64,000 nt of DNA from Streptomyces violens (GCF_000717745.1 NZ_JOBH01000006.1:372001-436000); one strand, 5' to 3'; counted from the stretch's first letter, positions 52,041-61,591 are shown. Program-made: numbers and translations. The notes: a model not told the origin generated them from the sequence alone.

Positions 52041-53269
52041 GCTCCTGCCTCCGAACCTGCGGCCTGCGGCGAGGTCCGCACCGCGACACCGTTGACGACG
52101 GACACCTGCCGGGTCAGCCAGCGCTGCCTGCGGATGGTCAGCAGGGCACAGATCTTCACCCCGGCCATCAGGAACGACATCAGCACGAAGCCGGGGACCA
52201 GGAAGAACGACGAGGGCCTGCGCACGAGGTGCGGCAGCATCTTCATCGCCCGGCTGACCCACCACCAGGCGGCCAGACAGGCCACGAAGAACCAGTCCTC
52301 GCGGATGATCGCGTACACCATGAAGAACGGCGCGAACAGCAGCGTGAAGCTGCTCACCGCCTTGTCGGCCATGGTGAAGGCGAGGAACGGATGGCGCCGG
52401 ATCCAACGGGACGACAGCGCTCTGAGATCTGATCTCCAGGTGTTGCGGGACCAGCGCAGCCGCTGCTTCATGAAGATCCGCAGGGTGCCGGGGAAGGTCG
52501 ACCAGACCCGGGCGGAGCGCTGCATGTACGTACGGTGGCCGCGCGCCAGCGTCAGTGTGGTCAGCCGCTTGTCGTCGCCGGACATGCACGGCACGCCCAT
52601 GAACGTCTCGTGCATGAACTCGTCGGATATCTCCAGCAGCAGCTCCCGGCGGTAGACCGCAGTCCGGCCGGAGAGGCAGGAGACAGCCCGGCCCACGGCG
52701 GTCTGGGCCGCGTTCTCGTCGAAGTACCGGTAGTCCAGGTACATGTCGTTGACGCGCTGCAGGAAGCCCCGCGGGTTGTAGACGTTCTGCCGGGTGCCGA
52801 CGCCGCCGACCTTCGGGTCGGCGAACGGCTTGCACACCTCGGCGGCCACGTCGTCCGCCCAGATGGTGTCGGAGTCCACCAGCGCGACCAGGTCGGTGCT
52901 GCACGCCTCCCAGCCGCGGCGCAGCGCGTCGCGCTTGCCGGGCACGTCGGTGATGACGACGGTCACGGGATAGCGGGCCGCGACCTCCTGGCACGCGTGG
53001 TCGGTGACGTCGATGACGAGGACGATCTCCTCGACGTCGTTGGCCAGCCACGATTCGATCGCGTGCGCAAAGATGTCGGGGTCTTCCTGGTACACCGGAA
53101 CGACGATGCTCAGCGGCAGCCGGAAGTCGTTCCGCACCGGCCGGTACAGGGCGGCCGGCGCGCGGCGCACGAGCCAGCAGCTCCAGCGGACCAGGCCCAG
53201 GATGCCCAGCGGCAGGTAGACCAGGTAGTACCGGAAGTCGTAGAGCGTGGTGTCTAGTAGGGCACTCAT
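52037..53269 (-). CDS. Processive family 2 glycosyltransferase (Alg8/HasA-like synthase)
   Basis: A 410-residue membrane glycosyltransferase. An N-terminal membrane segment (YYLVYLPLGILGLVRWSCWLV) precedes the GT2 domain with VVPVYQE, the DSD metal motif (132-134), SGDD (Gly231-Asp233) and the processive signature QRLRW (269-273). Three or four C-terminal membrane segments follow. These are the marks of cellulose, hyaluronan and alginate (Alg8) synthases, which polymerise an activated sugar and export the chain. It is preceded by the nucleotide-sugar dehydrogenase (78-nt gap). Confidence 0.88.
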   Translation of the reverse strand: MSALLDTTLYDFRYYLVYLPLGILGLVRWSCWLVRRAPAALYRPVRNDFRLPLSIVVPVYQEDPDIFAHAIESWLANDVEEIVLVIDVTDHACQEVAARYPVTVVITDVPGKRDALRRGWEACSTDLVALVDSDTIWADDVAAEVCKPFADPKVGGVGTRQNVYNPRGFLQRVNDMYLDYRYFDENAAQTAVGRAVSCLSGRTAVYRRELLLEISDEFMHETFMGVPCMSGDDKRLTTLTLARGHRTYMQRSARVWSTFPGTLRIFMKQRLRWSRNTWRSDLRALSSRWIRRHPFLAFTMADKAVSSFTLLFAPFFMVYAIIREDWFFVACLAAWWWVSRAMKMLPHLVRRPSSFFLVPGFVLMSFLMAGVKICALLTIRRQRWLTRQVSVVNGVAVRTSPQAAGSEAGA

Positions 53270-53347
53270 GGTTCCGTTCTCGATGACGGGTGAGCCGAGG
53301 CCGGGCAAGGGGGGAGTGGGGGCTCGCGAGGGGGGTGTCCGCGGCGG

Positions 53348-54244
53348 TCAGGCCAGTTCGGCGGCCAGCTCGTCGGCTTCGCGGTCAGCCCGCTCGATCA
53401 GCGTGTCGTTGACCTGGACCACGGCCTTGAGCAGCGGCATGTCCAGGCTCAGCGACGCGGCGAGGCCGAGGAAGCCCTGAGTGTCCTTGGGCAGGCACAC
53501 CCCGCCGTACGGCGCTCCCCCGCGGATGCCGTAGAGCGGGTTGTACGAGCCCTCGGCGGACCGGGCCACGGTCTGCGCGATGGGGTCGAGGTCCAGCCCG
53601 AGGGTCTGGCTCACCAGCCACATCTCGTTCCAGAAGCTGATCTTCGTGGCGTTGTAGATGTTGTGGGCGCACTTGACCAGCTCGGCCGCGGCCGGGTTGG
53701 AGAAGGTGCGCAGCTCCCCGCCGAACGGCGCCAGCAACTCGGTCAGCCGCTCCACCGTCCGGTTGCTGCGGGAGGCGATCACCGTCATCCACGGGTGCCG
53801 GAAGTCCTCCAACGCCGTGGCGGCGCGCAGGAATTCGGGGTTGCCGGCCAGCGCGAAGCCCTCGCCGACGGACTTCCCCGAGTGCTTCTCCAGCAGCGTC
53901 TGGACGAGCCCCTCGGTGGTGCCCGGCGGCACGGTGGACCGGACGACCACGGTGTGGTCGCCGGTGGCGTCGGCCAGGGCCGCGCCCACCGAGGCGGTAC
54001 CGTCCTCGAAGGCGGTCAGGTCGTAGCGGTGTCCGACGTTGGGCGTGGGCAGCGTGAGGAAAATGAAGGCGTCCGGTTCATTCCGCAGATCGAGCACGTC
54101 ACGCGCGTCCAGATCCTGCGAACGCAGGTATTCGAGCCGCTGGTGCGAGATGTCGATGAAGGTCACCTCGTGGCCGGCGCCTAAAAAGCCCTTACCGGTA
54201 GCCGTACCGACGACGCCGGAACCCACGATGAAAATACGTGCCAT
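53348..54244 (-). CDS. UDP-glucose/GDP-mannose dehydrogenase, short form
   Basis: A 298-residue NAD-dependent dehydrogenase. It begins MARIFIVGSGVVGTATGKGFLGAGHEVTFIDI (NAD-binding GxGxxG) and carries RSTVPPGTTEGL, NPEFLRAATALEDF and the catalytic cysteine loop GGVCLPKDTQG (Cys250). It should make a uronic acid (UDP-GlcA or GDP-ManA) for the downstream synthase. It is about 110-140 residues shorter than usual: the C-terminal nucleotide-sugar-binding domain is missing, with a normal stop and no remnant in the 78-nt gap. AGGAGG lies upstream. Confidence 0.85.
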   Translation of the reverse strand: MARIFIVGSGVVGTATGKGFLGAGHEVTFIDISHQRLEYLRSQDLDARDVLDLRNEPDAFIFLTLPTPNVGHRYDLTAFEDGTASVGAALADATGDHTVVVRSTVPPGTTEGLVQTLLEKHSGKSVGEGFALAGNPEFLRAATALEDFRHPWMTVIASRSNRTVERLTELLAPFGGELRTFSNPAAAELVKCAHNIYNATKISFWNEMWLVSQTLGLDLDPIAQTVARSAEGSYNPLYGIRGGAPYGGVCLPKDTQGFLGLAASLSLDMPLLKAVVQVNDTLIERADREADELAAELA

Positions 54245-54994
54245 GGTGCTGTCCTCCTGGTGGATGTGCGTGCTCGACGCGACGCGACAGTGGTAACGAA
54301 AAAGGTGCGGGCCGGAGGGAACCGATCCGATGTCACGGCCGTCGGAGCAATGGCGCACGGGGCGGGCCCGCGCGTTCCGGTGAGCTCGGACGGGACAGTG
54401 CTGCCGGGTGCGTCAGGCCCCCCTGCCTGATCAGCATGTATGCATCCTCCGCCGGACGGCGCCTGTACGACTGCGTGACGATGTGAGCGCTGAGTCGCAC
54501 TCTGCACTCATCGGGACGGACAGTACAGAAGCCGACTTACTGAGAGGGCAGGAAATTGCCGTGAATCCTGAATTCCGTATGCCCGGCTCCGGTACGGGCC
54601 GGAAGGCATCGATATCCTGCAGAAAAGCGCTGCTCGGAGCGGGAAACCGGCAGGCCGGAACTCCGGCCGGTGAGCCGGGCGTACGCCGTGTCCTCGATAC
54701 GGGTACCGGGGCATGACAAGCGTTTTCGTGGGCTGCGTGCCGGGGCCATCGAATTCAGCAGGTTGTCCGAATCGGCGAGAGTGCCGGGACCGGTAATCAG
54801 ACGCGCGGAAATGCGTATTCCGGGGCTTCTTTCAGAGCGCCCGTCACGCCCGTCCCTGTCGTCCCCTCGGCAGCACGCGGCGTAGGCGGGTCGCGCCGCG
54901 CTGACCTGGGCGAGCGCGGTGCGCGGCGGACCGAGCGCCGTGTGCGGCAGCGAAGCGCGCGCCGCTGGCCGGAACCGTCACGGCGGGCCGGCCT
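54245..54994. other. Gene-free 750-bp region upstream of the polysaccharide operon
   Basis: No frame here has convincing codon bias on either strand. Base composition is noticeably less GC-rich from about 54430 to 54830. It probably carries the promoter and control sites of the dehydrogenase-led operon, whose start is at 54244. I see no clean -10/-35 pair. An imperfect inverted repeat of CCGG-rich blocks lies at about 54648-54672. Confidence 0.55.
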
Positions 54995-56392
54995 TCACTG
55001 CGCCGCCTGTGCCGCGGCCTTCTCGCGCGCCGCCGCGGCCCGCGCCGGATCGCCGAGCTGCTCCTCCAGCCGCGCCTGCGCCGACCAGTTGTACGGGCAG
55101 ACGGGGCGCAGCTGGATGCGCTCGCTCAGCAGCGTGCGCGCCAGTTCCGTACGCCCCGCGCGCAGCGCCGCCTCGACCAGCGTGCGCTGCACGGCGTCCC
55201 GCTGCGCGTGGCTGCCCCCGAAGGTGTGCAGCCGGTGCCGTACCGGCAGCAGCAGGTCGGTGGCGCGGCCGAACTCCTGCCGCCCGTACGCGATCAGCGC
55301 CCGGCACACCGGCAGCCCGATGTCGGCGGTCATCGCGCGGTTGGTCACCTCCGGCGCGGCCCCGGCCAGCCACCGCTGCCGGTCCGCCACCAGCCGCTCG
55401 GCCTGGCCGATGCGGCCCGCGCCCACGTACGCCATGACCGCGTGCGCGTCGTTGAAGGCGTAGTGCGCGCCGTCGTCGCGGCGCTCCCACGCGTCGGCGA
55501 GCCGCGCCCACCGCGCGCGCTGGTGCTCGCCCGCCAGGTACAGCCGCCACAACAGGGCGGCGGCGTCCAGCAGTTCCATGGCGACGCCCGCCGACTCCTC
55601 GTGGTGCAGCGCCGCGTCGTAGATCTCCAGCACCCGCGCCGCGTCGCCCAGTTCCAGCGTGTACAGGGCGTAGTGCCACCAGTTGTGCACCGTCAGCAGG
55701 GTGCCGTCCGACCAGTCGTCGGTGCGCGCGTCGAGGAAGCGGATGCCGTCGGTGAAGCGGCCGCGCATCTCGTACGTGTGCACCACGCCGTGGATCGCCC
55801 ACACATCACGCGGATGGCGCGCGAGGGCTTCCAGACCCACCTCTTCCGCGCGCTCGTAGTGCCCCGACTCCTCCAGCCCGAAGGCGTACATGCCCAGCAG
55901 CGGGCCGCGGTGCGGGTCGTCCGGCTCCCAGGCGCCCAGCGCCCCGCCGATGCGGTCGCGCAGGCGCTGGGCGTCCCCGGTGAGGAAGTCGTGCTGATGC
56001 CCGGCGAAGAGCGCCAGCACATCGCGGGGATGGGCGACGGTGAGGTCACCGAGCAGGCGGCCGGCGCGGTGCAGATCCCCGTCCAGCCAGGCGCCGGCAG
56101 CGGCGAGATGCATCCGCTCCCGGGGCGTGAGGGCCGCCTCGTCCAGACCGGAGCGGAAGCGGAGGAAGGCGTCCCGGGCCGCGGCCGCGTCCTTCTCCTC
56201 CGTACCCAGCACACCGAGGTACGCGGCCAGCACCTGGCCCATCACCGACCGCGGCGACGCCGCCAGCACCGAACCGGCCGCTTCGGCCACCTCGGGCCGG
56301 AAGAACACCAGATGATCCAGGGCCTGTTCGTAGTGGACGAGCGCATCGGCGCCGGTATGGCTCATACGGTGCCCGTGCCGGTCCGCTGTCAT
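54995..56392 (-). CDS. TTC38/StaR-like tetratricopeptide repeat protein
   Basis: A 465-residue all-helical protein of TPR-like repeats. NWWHYALYTLELGDAARVLEIYDAALHH, LLDAAALLWRLYLAGE and HYAFNDAHAVMAYVGAGRIGQAERLV resemble the TTC38 family, which includes the StaR-like proteins of some antibiotic clusters. No signal peptide or membrane segment. AGGAGG lies 5 nt before the ATG. Function is unknown; a scaffold or regulatory role is possible. Confidence 0.8.
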   Translation of the reverse strand: MTADRHGHRMSHTGADALVHYEQALDHLVFFRPEVAEAAGSVLAASPRSVMGQVLAAYLGVLGTEEKDAAAARDAFLRFRSGLDEAALTPRERMHLAAAGAWLDGDLHRAGRLLGDLTVAHPRDVLALFAGHQHDFLTGDAQRLRDRIGGALGAWEPDDPHRGPLLGMYAFGLEESGHYERAEEVGLEALARHPRDVWAIHGVVHTYEMRGRFTDGIRFLDARTDDWSDGTLLTVHNWWHYALYTLELGDAARVLEIYDAALHHEESAGVAMELLDAAALLWRLYLAGEHQRARWARLADAWERRDDGAHYAFNDAHAVMAYVGAGRIGQAERLVADRQRWLAGAAPEVTNRAMTADIGLPVCRALIAYGRQEFGRATDLLLPVRHRLHTFGGSHAQRDAVQRTLVEAALRAGRTELARTLLSERIQLRPVCPYNWSAQARLEEQLGDPARAAAAREKAAAQAAQ

Positions 56393-56963
56393 GGGTCCCT
56401 CCTGCGTAGCCGGTCCGCCTGCCCCCAGCGATGGTGGACGACCGGCGGCCGCCGGGAGCGGAATCCGGTCCCCGAGGGCCACCACCCGTACCAGGCCAAC
56501 GATCGCCGGCCCCTCCCGGGCACGATCCGGACACCGGCCGTCCGCCGCAAGACCGCGCACGGGCGCCGCGCCCGCGCCGCCACCAGCACGCGCACGGCCG
56601 CCGCGCCCGCCCGCCGTCCGGGCCGTCCCCGGTACGGCGCTGGGCGATTCGGTCAGGGGGACCGGGGCCGGAAAACGGGGCTCGGGACCGCCGCGCGGCA
56701 CACGCCTGTACCCATGGAGCCCAGCCGCCGCGACAGTCACCGTCCATCCGGGGCGGGTCGCGGTCCCGCACCGCCACGGAAGCGGCCGGAACCGGGCACC
56801 GGGGTCCGCCGATCCCGTCACCCGCGGCGCGGGCGGAACCGGTGCGCGCGCCGCCGCCCGGCCACCGCTTTTGCCGGATCGGCAAGAAAGCTCGCCACCG
56901 CCCCGCGGCCGTCCGATGATCACGGAAAGCGGGACCGCACCCGCCACCACCGCAGGAGGAGAC
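56393..56963. other. Gene-free divergent spacer
   Basis: A 571-bp region between divergent genes with no convincing reading frame. TTGCCGGATCGGCAA (56871-56885) is a perfect odd palindrome (6-3-6) about 80 bp upstream of the hydrolase and may be a regulator site. Confidence 0.55.
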
Positions 56964-57959
56964 ATGCCGCAGCCGACTCCCGTACAGCACCGCCTGGTCC
57001 GCACGCCCGCCGGCCGCATCCATCTCGTGGAGCAGGGCACCGGCCCCCTGGTCCTCCTCGTCCACGGCTTCCCGGAGTCCTGGTACTCCTGGCGCCACCA
57101 GCTCCCGGCGCTCGCCGCGGCGGGCTTCCGCGCGGTGGCCGTCGACGTCCGCGGGTACGGCCGCTCCTCCGCGCCCGCCGCGGTCGACGCGTACCGGATG
57201 CTCGACCACGTCGAGGACACCGCCGCCGTCATCGAGGCCCTCGGCGCCGGGAGCGCGGTCGTCGTGGGCCACGACTGGGGCTCGCCCATCGCCGCCCACA
57301 CCGCGCTGCTCCGGCCGGACCTCGTCACGGCCGTCGGGCTGCTGAGCGTGCCGTACGCCCCTCGGGGCGGGCCCCGGCCCACCGAGGCGTTCGCCGCGCT
57401 CGGCGGCGACGAGGAGTTCTACGTCGGCTACTTCCAGGAGCCCGGCCGGGCGGAGGCCGAGATCGAACCGGACGTGCGCGGCTGGCTGGCCGGGTTCTAC
57501 GCCGGACTCTCGGCCGACACGATGCCGCGCGGCGGCGAGGGCAGCCTCTTCTTCGTGCCCGAAGGCGGCCGGCTCCGCGACCGTTTCCCCACAGGCGTCC
57601 TGCCGTCCTGGCTCACCGAGGCCGATCTCGACGTGTACGCGGGGGAGTTCGAGCGGACCGGCCTGACCGGCGCGCTCAACCGTTACCGCAACGTCGACCG
57701 GGACTGGGCGGACCTCGCGCCCTGGGACGGCGCGCCGGTCACCCAGCCATCGCTCTTCCTCGGCGGCACCCTCGACGCCTCCACCACCTGGATGCGCGAG
57801 GCCATCGAGGCGTACCCCACGACCCTTCCCGGCCTGGTCTCCTGCCACCTCCTGGAGGGCTGCGGCCACTGGATCCAGCAGGAGCGCGCCGACGAGGTGA
57901 ACCGGCTCCTCATCGACTGGCTCCGTTCCCCGGCCGTGAAGTCGGCTTCCAGGCCGTGA
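56964..57959 (+). CDS. Alpha/beta hydrolase, epoxide hydrolase-like
   Basis: A 331-residue soluble hydrolase: oxyanion motif LVHGFPESWYSWRHQLPAL (about 33-50), nucleophile in VVGHDWGSPIAA (the Asp of HDW, about residue 108), and the terminal histidine in LEGCGHWIQQERADEVN (about 304). The HGFPESW and GHDWG motifs with an aspartate nucleophile are those of epoxide hydrolases. AGGAGG lies 4 nt before the ATG. Divergent from the TPR protein gene. Confidence 0.92.
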   Translation: MPQPTPVQHRLVRTPAGRIHLVEQGTGPLVLLVHGFPESWYSWRHQLPALAAAGFRAVAVDVRGYGRSSAPAAVDAYRMLDHVEDTAAVIEALGAGSAVVVGHDWGSPIAAHTALLRPDLVTAVGLLSVPYAPRGGPRPTEAFAALGGDEEFYVGYFQEPGRAEAEIEPDVRGWLAGFYAGLSADTMPRGGEGSLFFVPEGGRLRDRFPTGVLPSWLTEADLDVYAGEFERTGLTGALNRYRNVDRDWADLAPWDGAPVTQPSLFLGGTLDASTTWMREAIEAYPTTLPGLVSCHLLEGCGHWIQQERADEVNRLLIDWLRSPAVKSASRP

Positions 57960-59034
57960 GAGTCGGCTAAATCACACACCGTGGAACGGCGCCGGCCAGC
58001 GGGCTCCTGCACCGAGAAGCGGCTGGCGCCCCTCGTTGCACTCGCGACGGTGAGCGGTGGGGCGCACTCCGGTGTTGACAGCGGGCGGCGCGCGCGGGCG
58101 CGTGCTCATTGCGTGCGCCCCCACGCCCTCCGAGCCGTGGCGTGTGAGGCCGTCCGGTTCCGTTGTTCAGTCCTGCTACCTGCACTTAAACCTGTGGGTG
58201 AACCGGTTCGCGCCGAGTTCGGCCACCGGATGGTTCCCAAGTCTGGGCGTGCTTAACCTGCTGTCACCACCTATGCGCGTCTCGAGGGGGAGCCGTGCTC
58301 ATGACGTCGATGCAGGGTTACGACAGCCTGGTTGGTAGGGGGGAAGCGTCCGGGTCGGGGGGCCCGGTCGCTCACGGGGAACGGGGGGAATTCCTGGAAC
58401 GCTCGTCGTACGACCGGCCGGCTCGGGCCGTGCGCGCCGCGGGGGCGTGCATGGTGACCGTGCCGCCGCACCGTGTCCCGTCGCACCGGGTGAGCTGTTC
58501 CGCGCCTTTCGGGCGGGCCCCGGAGAGCCACCGCACGCGCCGGGCGGACCCGGCGCGTAGCAGACGCCTGAGGATGTGCGGATACTTTGACCGGGCCGCC
58601 CTGAAGGCCGACTCGACCGGCCGGGCCGTCGCCCCGGACGCAGCACAGGGCCTGGAGACCGCGCCGGGCTCCAGTCACCGCACCGAGGATCCTCGCCCCA
58701 CAGAGGACCCGGGCCACGCCGAGGACGACGGCGAGAGCGATCAGTACGACCGCACCGGAACCCGGGTAGCGCACGCCTTGATGGCGGGCCCGGCGGCGGG
58801 CGCCGGCCGTCCGCCCCTTCTCTCCGTGCCTCGCGGCCGTTTCCTCCCCTGCGCGGGGAGCCGGCCGCCGAGGGCGTCGATGATTCCGCCGTACTGGCGG
58901 CAGAGCTGTCCGGGCCCAGTGCCCCGCCCCGATTCCGGCTCGCCGTGTACGGATTCGCACCAGTCCCCCCACCGCACAGGCCGAATGCCTTGAATTCCCG
59001 CACAGCCGACGACATTGACTTACAAGGAGCTCAC
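57960..59034. other. Gene-free 1.07-kb region upstream of the peptide-synthetase locus
   Basis: Open frames on both strands here lack a ribosome site and family resemblance. The region probably carries the promoter and control sites for the carrier-domain gene at 59035. A TTGACA at 58075-58080 has no matching -10 at the usual distance. One minus-strand frame around 58620-58760 has a hydrophobic run with fair codon bias but no supported start. Confidence 0.55.
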
Positions 59035-61557
59035 GTGGTGGGAAAACCTGTCGAGATCTCGACAGCGGACCTGGTTGAATCTTCAACTATTGATCATGGG
59101 AATACCTTGCCGGAGACGACCGCCACCGAGCGGATCCTCGCCGAGGTGCTGGCCGGTCTGGTGAGTGCCGAGCGGGTCCCGGTCGACAGCCACTTCTTCG
59201 ACGACCTCGGTGCCAACTCCCTGCTCATGGCGCAGTTCTGCGCGCGGGTCAGGAAGCGCGGCGACCTGCCGTCGGTCTCCATGAAGGACGTCTACCGCCA
59301 CCCGACCATCCGCAGCCTGGCCATGTCCCTGCCGGCCGTCCCGTCCACCGCCACCGAAGAACGGGCACCGGCGGTCCCCGAGGACCCGACGCCGCCCGGC
59401 AGTTCACCGCGGTTCGTGCTGTGCGGAACGCTCCAGCTGCTGATTTTCCTCGGCTATTCCTACCTCGCGGGAACGGTCACCATCCGCGGTTTCACCTGGG
59501 TGTCCGCCGGTTCCGGACTGGTCGACATCTATCTGCGGTCGGCCGTGTTCGGCAGTGCCGGATTCCTCGGCATGTGCCTCTTTCCGGTGGCGGCCAAATG
59601 GATTCTCGTCGGCCGCTGGCGGCCCATGGAATTCCCGGTGTGGAGCCTGGCCTATCTGCGTTTCTGGACGGTCCGGGTACTGATCCACGCGAACCCGATG
59701 CGGCTCTTCATCGGCAATCCGCTGTACGTGCTGTACCTCCGGGCCCTCGGCGCGCGCATCGGCAAGAACGTCACGATCCTCTCGCCCGCCGTCCCCGTCT
59801 GCACCGACCTGCTCACCATCGGCGCCAACACGGTGATCCGCAAGGAGGCGTACTTCCTCTGCTACCGGGCGCACGCCGGGCGGATCCAGACCGGCCCCGT
59901 CACCCTCGGCCGGGACGTCTTCATCGGCGAGCGGACCGTGCTGGACATCAAGACCTCGATGGGCGACGGCGCCCAGCTCGGCCACACCTCCGCCCTGCAG
60001 AGCGGCGAGGCGGTACCGGCCGGGCAGCGGTGGCACGGCTCTCCGGCGCAGCGCACGGACGTGGACTACGTACGCGTCGCGCCGACCGGCTGCAGCACCC
60101 TGCGCCGCTTCGGGTACGGCTTCCTCACCCTGGTACAGGTGTGCGTCGTCTACGTGCCGCTGGGCGTCGGGCTCATGTACTTCCTGCTGACGGAGGTCCC
60201 CGCGCTCGGCAGGTGGCTGGGTCCCGGCACCGAAGGGCTCACCTCGGCGGCGCTCTACCTCGACGCGCTGGTCATCTCCGTGGTGGTGTTCTTCGGCTTC
60301 ACCCTGCTGGGCCTGGTCTGGCTGCTCACCGTGCCGCGGCTGCTGAACCTGATGATCGAGCCGGACAAGGTGTATCCGCTGTACGGCTTCCACTACTCGG
60401 TGCACCGCGCCGTCACGCGGATGACCAACAACAAGTTCTTCAAGTGGCTTTTCGGTGACAGCTCCTACATCGTCCACTACCTGCGCTACCTCGGGTACAA
60501 CATGTCCCGGATCGAGCAGACCGGGTCGAACTTCGGCACGGACGTGGCCCACGAGACCCCGTACCTGGCCACCGTCGGCAGCGGCACGATGGTCGCCGAC
60601 GGACTGTCCATCATCAACGCCGACTTCTCCAGCACGTCCTTCCGGGTGTCCCGGGCGACGATCGGCGCGCACAACTTCCTCGGCAACTTCATCGCCTATC
60701 CCTCGGGCGGCAGGACCGGAGAGAACTGCCTGCTCGCGACGAAGGTGATGGTGCCGCTGGACGGCGAGATCCGCGAAGGGGTGGGGCTGCTCGGCTCGCC
60801 GAGCTTCGAGATCCCCCGCTCCGTGGAGCGCGACACCCGTTTCGACCGCTACCGCACGGGCGAGGAATTCCGCACGCGCCTCGCGGCGAAGAACCGGCAC
60901 AACACCGTCACGATCGGCCTCTTCCTGTTCCTGCGGTGGGTGCACGTCTTCGTGCTCACCGTGCTGGCCGTCGCGGCCATCGAACTGTACGGCGTGGCCG
61001 AGCAGTTGCTGATCGCGGCGTACATGGCGCTCAGCATGGTCTTCACCGCCGTCTACTTCAGCATGATGGAGCGGATCATCCTGCGCTTCCGCCCGCTGCA
61101 GCCGCAGCTCTGCTCCATCTACCAGCCTTACTTCTGGTGGCACGAGCGCCTGTGGAAGGTGCCCGACACCCACTTCAACGCGTTCAACGGCACCCCGTTC
61201 AAGAACCTGCTGTGGCGGATGCTGGGCGTCCGGCTCGGCCGGCGGGTCTTCGACGACGGCTGCTACATCACGGAGCGGACGCTCACCGCCATCGGGGACG
61301 ACGCCACGCTCAACATGGGAAGCAAGATCCAGTGCCACTCGCAGGAGGACGGCACCTTCAAATCCGACCACAGCACGATCGGCGCCGGCTGCACGCTGGG
61401 CATCGGCGCCCTGGTCCACTACGGCGTGACGATGGGCGACGGCGCGGTGCTGGCCGCCGACTCCTTCCTGATGAAGGGCGAGGAGATCCCGCAGCACGCA
61501 CGGTGGGCGGGAAACCCGGCCGCCGAAACACGCCGGGCGCCCCAGCGGACCGCATGA
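59035..61557 (+). CDS. Pls/PosA-family protein: carrier domain, membrane segments, left-handed beta-helix domains, no adenylation domain
   Basis: An 840-residue protein. An N-terminal carrier domain (about 20-100) has Ser62 in LGANSLLMAQF for phosphopantetheine. Predicted membrane segments follow (about 125-147, 158-185, 355-385, 410-440, 620-665), interleaved with three soluble blocks. Two of these show left-handed beta-helix hexapeptide repeats: IGANTVIRKEA to GDGAQLGHTSA, and IGDDATLNMGS to GAGCTLGIGALVHYG. This is the arrangement of the C-terminal two-thirds of poly-epsilon-lysine synthetase (Pls), but without its adenylation domain. A GTG start has AAGGAG 5 nt upstream. An NRPS gene follows. 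Confidence 0.82.
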   Translation: MVGKPVEISTADLVESSTIDHGNTLPETTATERILAEVLAGLVSAERVPVDSHFFDDLGANSLLMAQFCARVRKRGDLPSVSMKDVYRHPTIRSLAMSLPAVPSTATEERAPAVPEDPTPPGSSPRFVLCGTLQLLIFLGYSYLAGTVTIRGFTWVSAGSGLVDIYLRSAVFGSAGFLGMCLFPVAAKWILVGRWRPMEFPVWSLAYLRFWTVRVLIHANPMRLFIGNPLYVLYLRALGARIGKNVTILSPAVPVCTDLLTIGANTVIRKEAYFLCYRAHAGRIQTGPVTLGRDVFIGERTVLDIKTSMGDGAQLGHTSALQSGEAVPAGQRWHGSPAQRTDVDYVRVAPTGCSTLRRFGYGFLTLVQVCVVYVPLGVGLMYFLLTEVPALGRWLGPGTEGLTSAALYLDALVISVVVFFGFTLLGLVWLLTVPRLLNLMIEPDKVYPLYGFHYSVHRAVTRMTNNKFFKWLFGDSSYIVHYLRYLGYNMSRIEQTGSNFGTDVAHETPYLATVGSGTMVADGLSIINADFSSTSFRVSRATIGAHNFLGNFIAYPSGGRTGENCLLATKVMVPLDGEIREGVGLLGSPSFEIPRSVERDTRFDRYRTGEEFRTRLAAKNRHNTVTIGLFLFLRWVHVFVLTVLAVAAIELYGVAEQLLIAAYMALSMVFTAVYFSMMERIILRFRPLQPQLCSIYQPYFWWHERLWKVPDTHFNAFNGTPFKNLLWRMLGVRLGRRVFDDGCYITERTLTAIGDDATLNMGSKIQCHSQEDGTFKSDHSTIGAGCTLGIGALVHYGVTMGDGAVLAADSFLMKGEEIPQHARWAGNPAAETRRAPQRTA
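59048..59065. promoter_or_regulatory. 18-bp perfect palindrome just after the start codon
   Basis: CTGTCGAGATCTCGACAG lies at codons 5-11 of the gene starting at 59035. Perfect symmetry in a coding N-terminus outside the conserved carrier domain suggests an operator or an RNA hairpin near the ribosome site rather than chance. Confidence 0.5.
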
Positions 61558-61591
61558 CCCAGCGACCACGACCACCGCGCGTGCCGGAAGG

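Noticed and set aside
58075..58080. TTGACA as a -35 box
   Set aside because: No TAnnnT-like -10 lies 16-19 bp downstream; the following DNA is GC-only.
58295..58993. 232-residue plus-strand frame in the same spacer
   Set aside because: Composition is Arg/Pro/Ser-rich without domain or codon bias, and it ends just before the supported GTG start.
58271..59086. Minus-strand frame with a hydrophobic run (VVLIALAVVLGVARVL) upstream of the synthetase
   Set aside because: Third-position bias is fair over a short part only, there is no ribosome site or sensible start, and the rest is Arg/Pro/Gly-rich. I cannot support it as a gene.
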